A stretch of DNA of 5,210 bases from Thermoanaerobacterales bacterium (GTDB lineage Bacteria > Bacillota > Thermosediminibacteria > Thermosediminibacterales > Tepidanaerobacteraceae), in NCBI GenBank assembly GCA_012839145.1, contig DUNY01000316.1, positions 1 to 5,210 of the forward strand, written 5' to 3'. The notes under the pieces were generated by a model that ran no database searches, was not told where the DNA came from, and saw only the letters and a program-made list of their open reading frames with translations. Position 1 is the stretch's first letter; every line of letters begins with the position of its first letter. This document shows positions 1-5,210 of this stretch, piece by piece. The position numbers and the translations under genes were made by a program.

Positions 1-288
1 AAAAAGGCTGAAGAATACAAACTAATGGTTGAAAAGGCGAGCCTAGTTCTGACACTGATTTTCCTAGTATATTTCGGCCGCCTTTACTGGGCATATCTGC
101 AAAATATCGCACGTTTAGGGCAGCGTTCTGCCGCAATGAGGATTAATATGCTGTTCCCCATGTCATCAATTATGATAGGTACTATATGTATGACCATCCA
201 TGGCTTCTGTCGGTTAATCACGAGTAAAGAAGAACGTCTCGCAGTAAAAACCGAACTAAAAGTCCAAAAGGAGGAGAAAGCAATATGA
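1..288 (+). CDS. TRAP transporter small permease, DctQ-type (3' part only)
   Basis: This is the C-terminal 95 residues of the small membrane subunit of a tripartite ATP-independent periplasmic (TRAP) transporter. The reading frame is open from base 1, so the true start lies left of the window and the ATG at 25 is internal. Family members are about 160-170 residues with four membrane helices; the last two are visible. The first follows a polar stretch (AEEYKLMVEKASLVLTLIF). The second, NMLFPMSSIMIGTICMTIHG, comes after the G-x-R-S-A-x-M-R-I connector typical of DctQ, in which the helix begins near a conserved Pro. A charged tail (KEERLAVKTELKVQKEEK) ends the protein. DctQ pairs with DctM to form the membrane part that receives substrate from DctP and is driven by an ion gradient. 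The stop codon overlaps the dctM start in ATGA, implying translational coupling. Identification rests strongly on the neighbour. Confidence 0.85.
   Translation, partial: KKAEEYKLMVEKASLVLTLIFLVYFGRLYWAYLQNIARLGQRSAAMRINMLFPMSSIMIGTICMTIHGFCRLITSKEERLAVKTELKVQKEEKAI
269..276 (+). promoter_or_regulatory. Ribosome binding site of the dctM-like gene, inside the dctQ-like 3' end
   Basis: A strong purine-rich Shine-Dalgarno sequence (AGGAGGAG) lies 8 bases before the ATG at 285. It is embedded in the last codons of the upstream gene, where it encodes part of the Lys-Glu-rich tail. Together with the ATGA stop/start overlap it fixes the start of the large permease. Confidence 0.8.
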
Positions 289-1592
289 GCGCTTTTCAGG
301 CACTTGGTATTTTCCTACTTGTATTTTTAGGTACATCCCTTTTATTTAAACTACCAATGGCTTTTAGTATGGGGTTGACCTGTGTCGCTATGATTGTTTT
401 TGTCGGACAACCGTCATTATCATTGGCTCAGACATCCTTTGCGTCATTGGACAGCTTCCCGTTTTTAGCCATTCCGTTCTTTGTATTCGCAGGGGCTCTG
501 ATGCAATACAGCGGCATATCAACATCCCTGGTTAACTTTATTCAGGCATTTGTGGGCCGGTTGCGTGGCAGCCTTGGTGCCCTATTGGTTCTTACGTCGA
601 TGGCATTTGGTGTTCTGACCGGTTCTACTGTTGCAACGCTCAGTTCAATTGGGAAGATGATGGTCCCTGAACTTGTAAAACACGGATACAAAAAGAGCTA
701 TGCATCAGCACTTGCTGCAGCATCAGGCTTTCTCGGCATTTTGATTCCACCGAGCGTTCCAGGTATCTTTTATGCTTTAGCAGCGGGACAGAATATCGCA
801 GAAGTATGGATAGCTACTGCTGGGCCAGCTATCTTTATTGGATTAGGTTATATTATTGTCAATTTCCTCATACACGGTCGTAATGAGGCAAAAGCTACTG
901 AACCGCTGATCTTTAAGAGCTTTACTAAAAATATTGTTAAGCAAACAAAAAATGCCTTGCCTGCATTATTGATGCCAATCATCATTTTCGGTGGTATTTA
1001 TGGTGGTGCCTTTACCCCTACCGAAGCGGGAGCTGTCTGCGGTGTTTATGGTATCGTATACTATATTATCAAAAAACTCCGTGGCAACAAGATGGATAGA
1101 ACCATGTGGTGGATTGCGGTTGAAAGCGCAGGCATGACAGCGGTTATTGCATTGGGAGCCGCGTTTTCAAACGCTGGCGGTCGTATGCTCACAAGAGTCG
1201 GTGTTTCACACGCATTAGCAGAATTTATCACCAGCAACATATCAAGCCCTATTGCATTCCTATTGTTGTGCAACTTAATTTTCTTGTTCTTAGGTATGTT
1301 AATCGATATCAATGCATCGATTCTTATTATGACTCCGTTGCTTCTACCGTCGGTAATAGCGTTTGGTATTGACCCCGTTCACTTTGGGGCCATCATGCTC
1401 GTTAACCTCTGCGTCGGATATTTGACTCCTCCTATGGCGGGTTCCATTTTCTTTATCTGTAGACTTTGCGATGAATCCTTTGTAGATGTGGTCCGAGAAG
1501 CATGGCCGTTTATCATAGTTGGCTTTCTGGCAATCCTTGCCACCACCTTTATTCCCGATTTGTCTCTTAGACTTGTACATTTGGTTGGTTAA
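285..1592 (+). CDS. TRAP transporter large permease, DctM family
   Basis: This 435-residue polytopic inner-membrane protein is the large, substrate-translocating subunit of a TRAP transporter. Its length matches the family (about 425-440). Family landmarks appear in order. FPFLAIPFFVFAGALMQYSGI (58-78, given in part) is the conserved first re-entrant region. GSTVATLSSIGKMMVPELVK lies near 113-132. ASGFLGILIPPSVPGIFYAL (146-165) carries the signature double-Pro motif. FTPTEAGAVCGVYG (243-256) forms the second-half repeat. IDINASILIMTPLLLP (340-355) and VGYLTPPMAGSIFF (377-390) complete the second half, with the TPP turn mirroring the first-half PPS. Roughly a dozen hydrophobic segments are spread over its length. 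Substrates of the family are mostly organic acids (C4-dicarboxylates, keto acids, sialic acid); sequence alone does not tell which. The two lyase-superfamily genes downstream suggest a di- or tricarboxylate. The start is set by the overlap with the dctQ-like gene and a strong ribosome binding site. Confidence 0.95.
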   Translation: MSAFQALGIFLLVFLGTSLLFKLPMAFSMGLTCVAMIVFVGQPSLSLAQTSFASLDSFPFLAIPFFVFAGALMQYSGISTSLVNFIQAFVGRLRGSLGALLVLTSMAFGVLTGSTVATLSSIGKMMVPELVKHGYKKSYASALAAASGFLGILIPPSVPGIFYALAAGQNIAEVWIATAGPAIFIGLGYIIVNFLIHGRNEAKATEPLIFKSFTKNIVKQTKNALPALLMPIIIFGGIYGGAFTPTEAGAVCGVYGIVYYIIKKLRGNKMDRTMWWIAVESAGMTAVIALGAAFSNAGGRMLTRVGVSHALAEFITSNISSPIAFLLLCNLIFLFLGMLIDINASILIMTPLLLPSVIAFGIDPVHFGAIMLVNLCVGYLTPPMAGSIFFICRLCDESFVDVVREAWPFIIVGFLAILATTFIPDLSLRLVHLVG

Positions 1593-1657
1593 TGCTATCG
1601 CATTTGAAAGTCATTCTATGAACGCTTATCTATATAATAAAATTCAGGAGGTTTTAA

Positions 1658-2506
1658 ATGATGATTGTCCAAGAAAAAAGAATAAGACTTAAGGAATTAA
1701 TGGCTTCAGGTAAGTGTGTCCCAGCTCCAGGCGTTTACGACGCTATCAGCGCCAAGGTGGTTGAAAAAACCGGATTTACGGTTGCGTATCTTGGTAGTTA
1801 TGCAACCGCTGCCAGCATGTTGGGATTACCGGATATTGGTGCTGTCACAATGTCAGAAATGGTTTGCCATGCCAAAAATGTAGCGAACAATATAGATATT
1901 CCCTTGGTCTGTGATGCTGAAAACGGGTTTTTCCATGCTGCTAATATCTGGCGTACCGTCCGGGAATTCGAATCTGCCGGTGCTTGTGCTATTCATATAG
2001 AAGATCACGAGTTTGGCAAGCATACAAACCTTACCCCTATCATTATTGACCCTGAAAAGATGTGCAAAAAGATACAAGCAGCCTGCGCTGCCCGAACCGA
2101 TAAGAATTTTCAGATTTTTGCCCGTACCGACGTTGCCTGGGCAACTGGAGACATGGACGATATGGTCAAACGCGCCAACATGTATCTTGAAGCCGGTGCC
2201 AATGCCGTATTCTTAGCATCTGGAGGTAGAATACCCAGGGAAATCCGAGAAAAGATTCACGGTCCGGTTGTAGTAACCAATGGAGGTTGCTCGGTTCAGG
2301 AAGAATCAGATTCAGGCATAAACCTGTCTCTCTATTGGCCAATGCTTCTATATACTGCTTTTACAGCATGCAAAGAGGCATGTGATATGTTTCTGCAGAC
2401 AAAGGACTACTCAAAGCTCGGCAAGTATGTTTTTAATGAACCTGAGTTCAACAAGTATATACCATTCGATGCATTCCTAAGTAGAGTTGATCAATATCTC
2501 GATTAA
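1658..2506 (+). CDS. Isocitrate lyase/PEP mutase superfamily protein with altered active site
   Basis: A 282-residue TIM-barrel protein of the isocitrate lyase / phosphoenolpyruvate mutase superfamily, probably cytoplasmic. Typical segments are APGVYDAISAKV (23-34), the YLGSYATAASMLGLPDIG region (44-61) with Asp59, VREFESAGACAIHIED (101-116) and IFARTD (153-158). Several catalytic positions differ from the lyases. The metal site reads CDAENGF (85-91), so the usual second Asp is Glu88. The mobile loop reads GKHTNL (120-125) where lyases have KKCGH, so the catalytic Cys is replaced by Thr123. The usual ES after strand 7 is AS (187-188), and the E-x-G-x-TP segment is replaced by NGGC (208-211). 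The PEP-mutase signature EDK-x5-NS is not matched either (EDH, then TN one position late). Nine Cys residues are present. An AGGAGG at 1646-1651 stands 6 bases before the first of two adjacent ATGs, so the start may be 1658 or 1661. It could be a distinct lyase, hydrolase or mutase, or a partner subunit; the reaction is not assignable. Confidence 0.85.
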   Translation: MMIVQEKRIRLKELMASGKCVPAPGVYDAISAKVVEKTGFTVAYLGSYATAASMLGLPDIGAVTMSEMVCHAKNVANNIDIPLVCDAENGFFHAANIWRTVREFESAGACAIHIEDHEFGKHTNLTPIIIDPEKMCKKIQAACAARTDKNFQIFARTDVAWATGDMDDMVKRANMYLEAGANAVFLASGGRIPREIREKIHGPVVVTNGGCSVQEESDSGINLSLYWPMLLYTAFTACKEACDMFLQTKDYSKLGKYVFNEPEFNKYIPFDAFLSRVDQYLD

Positions 2507-2554
2507 TTTACTCTTCTTATTTTAATTACACTATATCAACGAGAATAATAATAG

Positions 2555-2560
2555 TGGAGG
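2555..2560 (+). promoter_or_regulatory. Ribosome binding site deciding a GTG start
   Basis: TGGAGG lies 7 bases before the GTG at 2568 and 16 bases before the next in-frame ATG at 2577. The spacing favours the GTG as the real start of the second lyase-superfamily gene. Confidence 0.7.
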
Positions 2561-2567
2561 TTGTACT

Positions 2568-3455
2568 GTGGAAAAGATGGCAACAAAATTAAGAGGTCTT
2601 TTAAAAAAGGATGAAATCTTAGTTGCACCTGGTGCCCATGATGTTTTAACAGCACGTATTATCGAAATGGAAGGATTCAATGCGGTTTACATGACTGGGT
2701 ATGGAACTTCAGCAAGTATATTAGGTAAACCAGATGCAGGGCTTTTGACTATGACGGAAATGGTTCAAAGGGCATCAAATATAGCTGAAGCGGTAAAAGT
2801 TCCTGTAATAGCTGATGGGGATACAGGTTACGGTAATGCTGTAAATGTAATGAGAGTTGTGCGAGAATATGAGAAGGCGGGGGTTGCGTGTATTCAATTG
2901 GAAGACCAAGTAGCCCCGAAAAAATGCGGTCATATGATAGGACGAGAAATAGTCTCAAAAGAAGAAATGGTCGGGAAAATAAAAGCCGCCTGCGATGCAA
3001 GATGGGATCAGGATTTTATGATAATGGCTAGGACTGATGCCCGTACGAACTATGGCATACAGGAGGCAATTGAGAGGGGTAAAGCCTATGAAGAAGCCGG
3101 TGCAGACATTATATTTATAGAATCAGTTGAATCAATAGAAGAAATGAACAAAGTTACGTCAAGCTTTAATGTGCCAGTGCTAGCTAATATGCTCGAAAAT
3201 GGTCGAACACCTCTTCTAAGTGTAAAGGAGCTAGAGGACATAGGTTATGATTTGGTAATATTTTGTGTTTCATCAACATATGCTTCGGTTAAAGCAGTGC
3301 AAAATCTTATGAGAACCTTAAAAGCTGAAGGCACTACAAAAAACGCCTTAAAAAACATGATAACTTTTGATGAATTTAACGAGTTGATTGGATTACCGGA
3401 GATTAGACAGATTGAAAAGAAATATGTCACAGGCAGAAATTATAATAAAAAATAA
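2568..3455 (+). CDS. Isocitrate lyase/PEP mutase family carbon-carbon lyase (2-methylisocitrate lyase / dimethylmalate lyase-like)
   Basis: A 295-residue enzyme of the isocitrate lyase superfamily with its active site intact. In order: APGAHDVLTAR (20-30), TGYGTSASILGKPDAG (43-58) with the metal-linked Asp56, ADGDTGYGN (82-90) giving both metal-binding Asp residues, LEDQ (111-114), the catalytic loop PKKCGH (117-122) with Cys120, MARTDA (153-158), FIES (183-186) and NMLENGRTP (207-215). Known relatives cleave 2-methylisocitrate (to pyruvate and succinate) or 2,3-dimethylmalate (to pyruvate and propionate) using Mg2+ or Mn2+. Many are annotated as carboxyvinyl-carboxyphosphonate phosphorylmutase. 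The residues after the loop (MIGREIVSKEEM) differ from the GHRPNK of classical PrpB, so a methylisocitrate role is not assured and no symbol is given. No citrate-cycle or methylcitrate partner genes are in view. The start is GTG, chosen by the ribosome binding site. It sits 61 bases after its divergent paralogue with no terminator between, and is followed by one. Confidence 0.9.
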   Translation: MEKMATKLRGLLKKDEILVAPGAHDVLTARIIEMEGFNAVYMTGYGTSASILGKPDAGLLTMTEMVQRASNIAEAVKVPVIADGDTGYGNAVNVMRVVREYEKAGVACIQLEDQVAPKKCGHMIGREIVSKEEMVGKIKAACDARWDQDFMIMARTDARTNYGIQEAIERGKAYEEAGADIIFIESVESIEEMNKVTSSFNVPVLANMLENGRTPLLSVKELEDIGYDLVIFCVSSTYASVKAVQNLMRTLKAEGTTKNALKNMITFDEFNELIGLPEIRQIEKKYVTGRNYNKK

Positions 3456-3495
3456 TAGACAAATTACAAATGGGAGCATATTTCAAAAAATATAA

Positions 3496-3547
3496 GGGAG
3501 CTGCTGCAAACAAACTATTTGATTCGTTTGCAGCAGCTCCTATTTGT
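3496..3547 (+). terminator. Rho-independent terminator closing the TRAP/lyase cassette
   Basis: A perfect 15-bp stem joins 3497-3511 (GGAGCTGCTGCAAAC) to 3526-3540 (GTTTGCAGCAGCTCC), with a 14-base loop. On the + strand it is followed by a modest T-rich run (TATTTGTATCTT). On the opposite strand it is followed by a better one, because the + strand has CAAAAAATATAAG just before the stem. It lies 41 bases after the second lyase stop codon. It may therefore act in both directions, although no convergent gene is visible nearby. Confidence 0.8.
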
Positions 3548-3600
3548 ATCTTAAAATAGAAAAGGCGGGTCTCAAAGAGCCCAAAAATGCCGTATAATAA

Positions 3601-3621
3601 AGTTTTGCAACCAACAAAACT
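3601..3621. repeat. Perfect 7-bp inverted repeat
   Basis: AGTTTTG (3601-3607) and CAAAACT (3615-3621) are exact reverse complements separated by 7 bases (CAACCAA). The spacing suits either a small RNA hairpin or a two-fold operator. There is no independent support for function, and in AT-rich DNA chance is possible. Confidence 0.4.
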
Positions 3622-3637
3622 ATATACTAAGATACCG

Positions 3638-3667
3638 AATTTAATGTATTAGTTCCTCCATTAAATT
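3638..3667. repeat. Perfect 9-bp inverted repeat upstream of the VanZ promoter
   Basis: AATTTAATG (3638-3646) and CATTAAATT (3659-3667) are exact reverse complements with a 12-base centre, about 30 bases upstream of the predicted -35 box at 3699. The position and AT-rich symmetric halves fit a regulator-binding palindrome better than a terminator, since the arms contain almost no GC. This is inference from symmetry only. Confidence 0.4.
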
Positions 3668-3698
3668 TTGAATTGGAAAATGGGCTTCAAAAAAGCAG

Positions 3699-3727
3699 TT
3701 TCAAAATCGCTTACTAAATGATATACT
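3699..3727 (+). promoter_or_regulatory. Candidate sigma-A-type promoter for the VanZ/Wzz unit
   Basis: A weak -35 box TTTCAA (3699-3704) is followed by a 17-base spacer and a good -10 box TATACT (3722-3727). A TG at 3719-3720 precedes it, making an extended -10 (TGaTATACT) that can offset a poor -35. Transcription would start near 3734, giving a leader of about 55 bases before the ATG at 3790. It is the best-placed promoter match in the gap, but AT-rich DNA makes false matches common. Confidence 0.4.
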
Positions 3728-3789
3728 AAAATGAGCTAAATAAGCTTCAATTTCGGAGACAGATACAATAAAAATTGGGACGTATTCTA

Positions 3790-4284
3790 ATGCATATACT
3801 AAAAAGACAACAACTACAAATAATCCTATCGTGGATAGCAGTTCTTCTCTGGATGTTTCTCATCTTTGTCCTATCCGCTCAACCTGCACCGCGGTCCAAC
3901 GGTCTTAGCCAAAAGGTGACAGAGGTTATAATAGAAAAAGTAGGTCTGTTGGTTCCTTTGGATATTAAAACAAGCACCACAACTGATTTAATAAAACGTT
4001 TTAACCATATTGTACGCAAATGTGCTCATGTCAGTGAATACTTTGTGCTGGGTGCATTGGTTATGAACGCAATGAAGACAAGTAAAGTTCTGAAATTTAA
4101 GGCACTCATCTTTTCTGTTTTAATCTGTATCCTTTATGCCATTTCCGATGAGTTGCATCAGTTATTTGTACCAGGTAGAGGTGCACAGGTGATGGATGTT
4201 CTGATAGACAGTGCCGGAGCCATTGCTGGGATAGGATGTATATTCCTGATAAAAAGAAGGAATTCGACACCTTATGTAGAATAA
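3790..4284 (+). CDS. VanZ-family integral membrane protein
   Basis: A 164-residue membrane protein of the VanZ-like family. Visible marks are a first helix WIAVLLWMFLIFVLSAQPAP (15-34) ending in the typical LS-x-QP, then RKCAHVSEYFVLGAL (76-90) containing the conserved AH-x-x-EY. A hydrophobic helix follows (about 103-117), then DELHQLFVPGR (120-130), the family's DE-x-HQ-x-F-x-PGR signature. The last helix begins with MDVLIDSAGA (135-144), and the tail is basic. VanZ itself gives low-level teicoplanin resistance in enterococci by an unknown mechanism; most family members are uncharacterised, and resistance should not be assumed here. The start is uncertain. A TTG at 3775 would add five residues and has GGAG 16 bases upstream, too far. 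The ATG at 3790 has only a weak GGGA 9 bases upstream. An in-frame stop at 3769 excludes anything longer. Placement just before a Wzz-type gene suggests a role tied to cell-surface polysaccharide. Confidence 0.88.
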   Translation: MHILKRQQLQIILSWIAVLLWMFLIFVLSAQPAPRSNGLSQKVTEVIIEKVGLLVPLDIKTSTTTDLIKRFNHIVRKCAHVSEYFVLGALVMNAMKTSKVLKFKALIFSVLICILYAISDELHQLFVPGRGAQVMDVLIDSAGAIAGIGCIFLIKRRNSTPYVE

Positions 4285-4328
4285 ATTAAAGTCGAGGGAA
4301 GTAATACAATATCGTAATATATCTTGCT

Positions 4329-4334
4329 AGGAGG
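4329..4334 (+). promoter_or_regulatory. Ribosome binding site of the Wzz-type gene
   Basis: A full consensus AGGAGG stands 6 bases before the ATG at 4341. It fixes the start of a gene whose other end is outside the window, and it is far stronger than the site in front of the VanZ-family gene. Confidence 0.8.
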
Positions 4335-4340
4335 AAAACC

Positions 4341-5210
4341 ATGGAACAAGGAATCAGCCTACGCGAACTGATAGAGATACTACTTCGCGGGAAATGGGTT
4401 ATAGCCGCTATTACCATCATAGCCATGCTGGTAAGCGGGATACTCAGTTTTTTCGTAATATCACCTACATATGAAGCCCGAAGCACATTGATGGTATCAC
4501 CACTGATACAGAAAAATCCGCCTCCTGGACAGGACAGTGCCTATGATACATTGCTTTCATATTTATCACAATATCCTCAAATGTCCCTGGAAACTTACCG
4601 AGTTCAGGTGACAAACCCTCATATATTAAACCAGGTAATAAAAGAACTTGACCTGGGTAAGGAAGAATATAATCTGAATTCCTTACGGGAATTGATAGAT
4701 GTAGAAGCTATAAAGGATACAAACCTTATCCGAATAGCTGTAAAAGATCACAACCCGGAGATGGCTGCTCGGATAGCAAATACGCTAGCACCCAAATACG
4801 TGGACTTTCTTTCAAAAACCTTGCAAGAGCAGATGGGCAAGTCTGCAACTTTTTTACATACTCAAATGGAAGAAGAGCAAAAGAACCTGGATATGGCTAC
4901 CGAACAACTTAAAGATTTTATGGCCAAACCTCAAAGCGTTACTGAACTGCAAAAAGATATAGATGCAAAGCTGGAGCTTATTACTGAGTTTAAAACCAGA
5001 CTCATTGAATTGGACGTAGAAGAAAAAGCCACCCGGGCATCCTTGGAAAGTGCCAAAATAAGGCTTGCTAAAGAACCAAGATTTCTTGATGTCGAAAAAT
5101 CCATCATTGATGATCCGGTCATGGCGGGAATTGTCGGTGAAAAAATGGGCAGTACGTCTAGCGCAGTAGGCCTTACCATGAAAAGTCAGGAAATCAATGA
5201 GAACTATACT
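4341..5210 (+). CDS. Wzz/GumC-type polysaccharide chain-length determinant protein (5' part, runs off the edge)
   Basis: An open frame of 290 codons with no stop before the window's end. The N-terminus EQGISLRELIEILLRGKWVI (2-21) leads into a membrane helix (about 19-40). Next comes SPTYEARSTLMVSP (41-54), the P-x-Y-EA-x-x-x-LMV pattern just outside the membrane in Wzz-domain proteins. Residues 91-106 (TNPHILNQVIKELDLG) and 119-150 (including DTNLIRIAVKDHNPEMAARI) match the rest of the domain, whose D-T-N-L-I-x-I-x-V-x-D-x-(D/N)-PE-x-AA-x-IAN run is very typical. A long charged helical stretch (about 160-245), probably coiled coil, follows. Polysaccharide co-polymerases of this type set chain length or help export of exopolysaccharide or capsule. 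In Bacillota they often work with a BY-type tyrosine kinase. Whether a kinase domain or second membrane helix follows cannot be seen. The gene lies 56 bases after the VanZ-family gene with no terminator between, so co-transcription is likely. Confidence 0.9.
   Translation, partial: MEQGISLRELIEILLRGKWVIAAITIIAMLVSGILSFFVISPTYEARSTLMVSPLIQKNPPPGQDSAYDTLLSYLSQYPQMSLETYRVQVTNPHILNQVIKELDLGKEEYNLNSLRELIDVEAIKDTNLIRIAVKDHNPEMAARIANTLAPKYVDFLSKTLQEQMGKSATFLHTQMEEEQKNLDMATEQLKDFMAKPQSVTELQKDIDAKLELITEFKTRLIELDVEEKATRASLESAKIRLAKEPRFLDVEKSIIDDPVMAGIVGEKMGSTSSAVGLTMKSQEINENYT

Larger units (their letters stand above)
3456..3789. other. Intergenic region between the lyase cassette and the VanZ/Wzz unit
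   Basis: This AT-rich stretch of about 330 bases has no convincing gene on either strand. Its left end holds the terminator hairpin. After that come a small GC-containing hairpin (about 3564-3591, GGGtCTC paired with GAGCCC across AAA), a perfect 7-bp inverted repeat, a perfect 9-bp inverted repeat and an extended -10 promoter. The 9-mer ATATACTAA occurs at 3622-3630 and 3721-3729, and again at 3794-3802 just inside the next gene. The only small + frame (ATG 3587 to TAG 3652, 21 codons) has no ribosome binding site. No tRNA, known riboswitch or attachment site was recognised. Confidence 0.6.

Noticed and set aside
25..27. ATG at 25 as the start of the small permease
   Set aside because: The frame is open back to base 1 and the family needs two more membrane helices upstream, so this Met is internal.
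1061..1580. Minus-strand open frames opposite the large permease gene
   Set aside because: The + strand frame has clear DctM motifs across this region; the reverse frames are low-complexity, motif-free shadows.
1604..1638. Possible promoter before the first lyase-superfamily gene (TTGAAA at 1604, TATAAT at 1633)
   Set aside because: The spacer is 23 bases, far from the usual 16-18. No terminator precedes it and the genes look co-transcribed, so it was not annotated.
1997..2035. PEP mutase (phosphonate biosynthesis) identity for the first lyase-superfamily protein
   Set aside because: The loop has EDHEFGKHTNL rather than EDK-x5-NS, the second metal Asp is Glu, and no phosphonopyruvate decarboxylase or other phosphonate gene is in view.
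3564..3591. Small hairpin resembling a riboswitch or second terminator
   Set aside because: The stem is only about six pairs with a bulged T, no T-run follows on the + strand, and it matches no riboswitch consensus I recognise.
3587..3652. Short 21-codon frame in the intergenic region
   Set aside because: No ribosome binding site precedes it, the length is as expected by chance, and it covers the 7-bp inverted repeat and part of the 9-bp one.
3790..4284. Glycopeptide resistance gene call for the VanZ-family protein
   Set aside because: No vanHAX, vanY or vanRS genes are nearby, and the family is broad and mostly not linked to resistance.
4286..5179. Minus-strand open frames opposite the Wzz-type gene (4286-4486 and 4931-5179)
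   Set aside because: Both lie almost wholly opposite the well-supported Wzz-type reading frame and show no recognisable motifs; they are antisense shadows.

Overview
The window looks like chromosomal DNA of a low-to-moderate GC member of the Bacillota, most likely of the Clostridia. The grounds are strong AGGAGG-type ribosome binding sites 6-8 bases before the starts, a GTG start, AT-rich spacers, a VanZ-family membrane protein and a Wzz-type polysaccharide protein. This assignment is inference; no rRNA or taxonomic marker is present. All genes are on the + strand.

Left part (1-3547): a four-gene metabolic cassette. It opens with the 3' end of a TRAP-transporter small permease (DctQ), cut by the window edge. 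This overlaps by four bases (ATGA) a complete large permease (DctM). After short gaps of 65 and 61 bases come two different members of the isocitrate lyase / PEP mutase superfamily. The second has the full lyase signature: a DGDTG metal site, a KKCGH catalytic loop and an ENGRTP segment. The first keeps the fold and the first metal Asp but has lost the catalytic Cys loop and several other active-site positions. A 15-bp perfect hairpin closes the cassette. The likely job is uptake of a dicarboxylate or related organic acid and its cleavage by C-C bond lysis. The substrate-binding protein DctP is not in view.

Middle part (3548-3789): a non-coding, AT-rich spacer holding two perfect inverted repeats, a thrice-repeated 9-mer and one reasonable extended -10 promoter.

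Right part (3790-5210): the start of a second unit, a VanZ-family membrane protein followed after 56 bases by a Wzz/GumC-type chain-length determinant protein. The latter runs off the window's right edge. This looks like the beginning of an exopolysaccharide or capsule locus, functionally unrelated to the left cassette.

No RNA genes, insertion sequences, CRISPR arrays or phage genes were seen. The most notable item is the pair of adjacent, divergent lyase-superfamily paralogues next to a TRAP transporter, one with a rebuilt active site.
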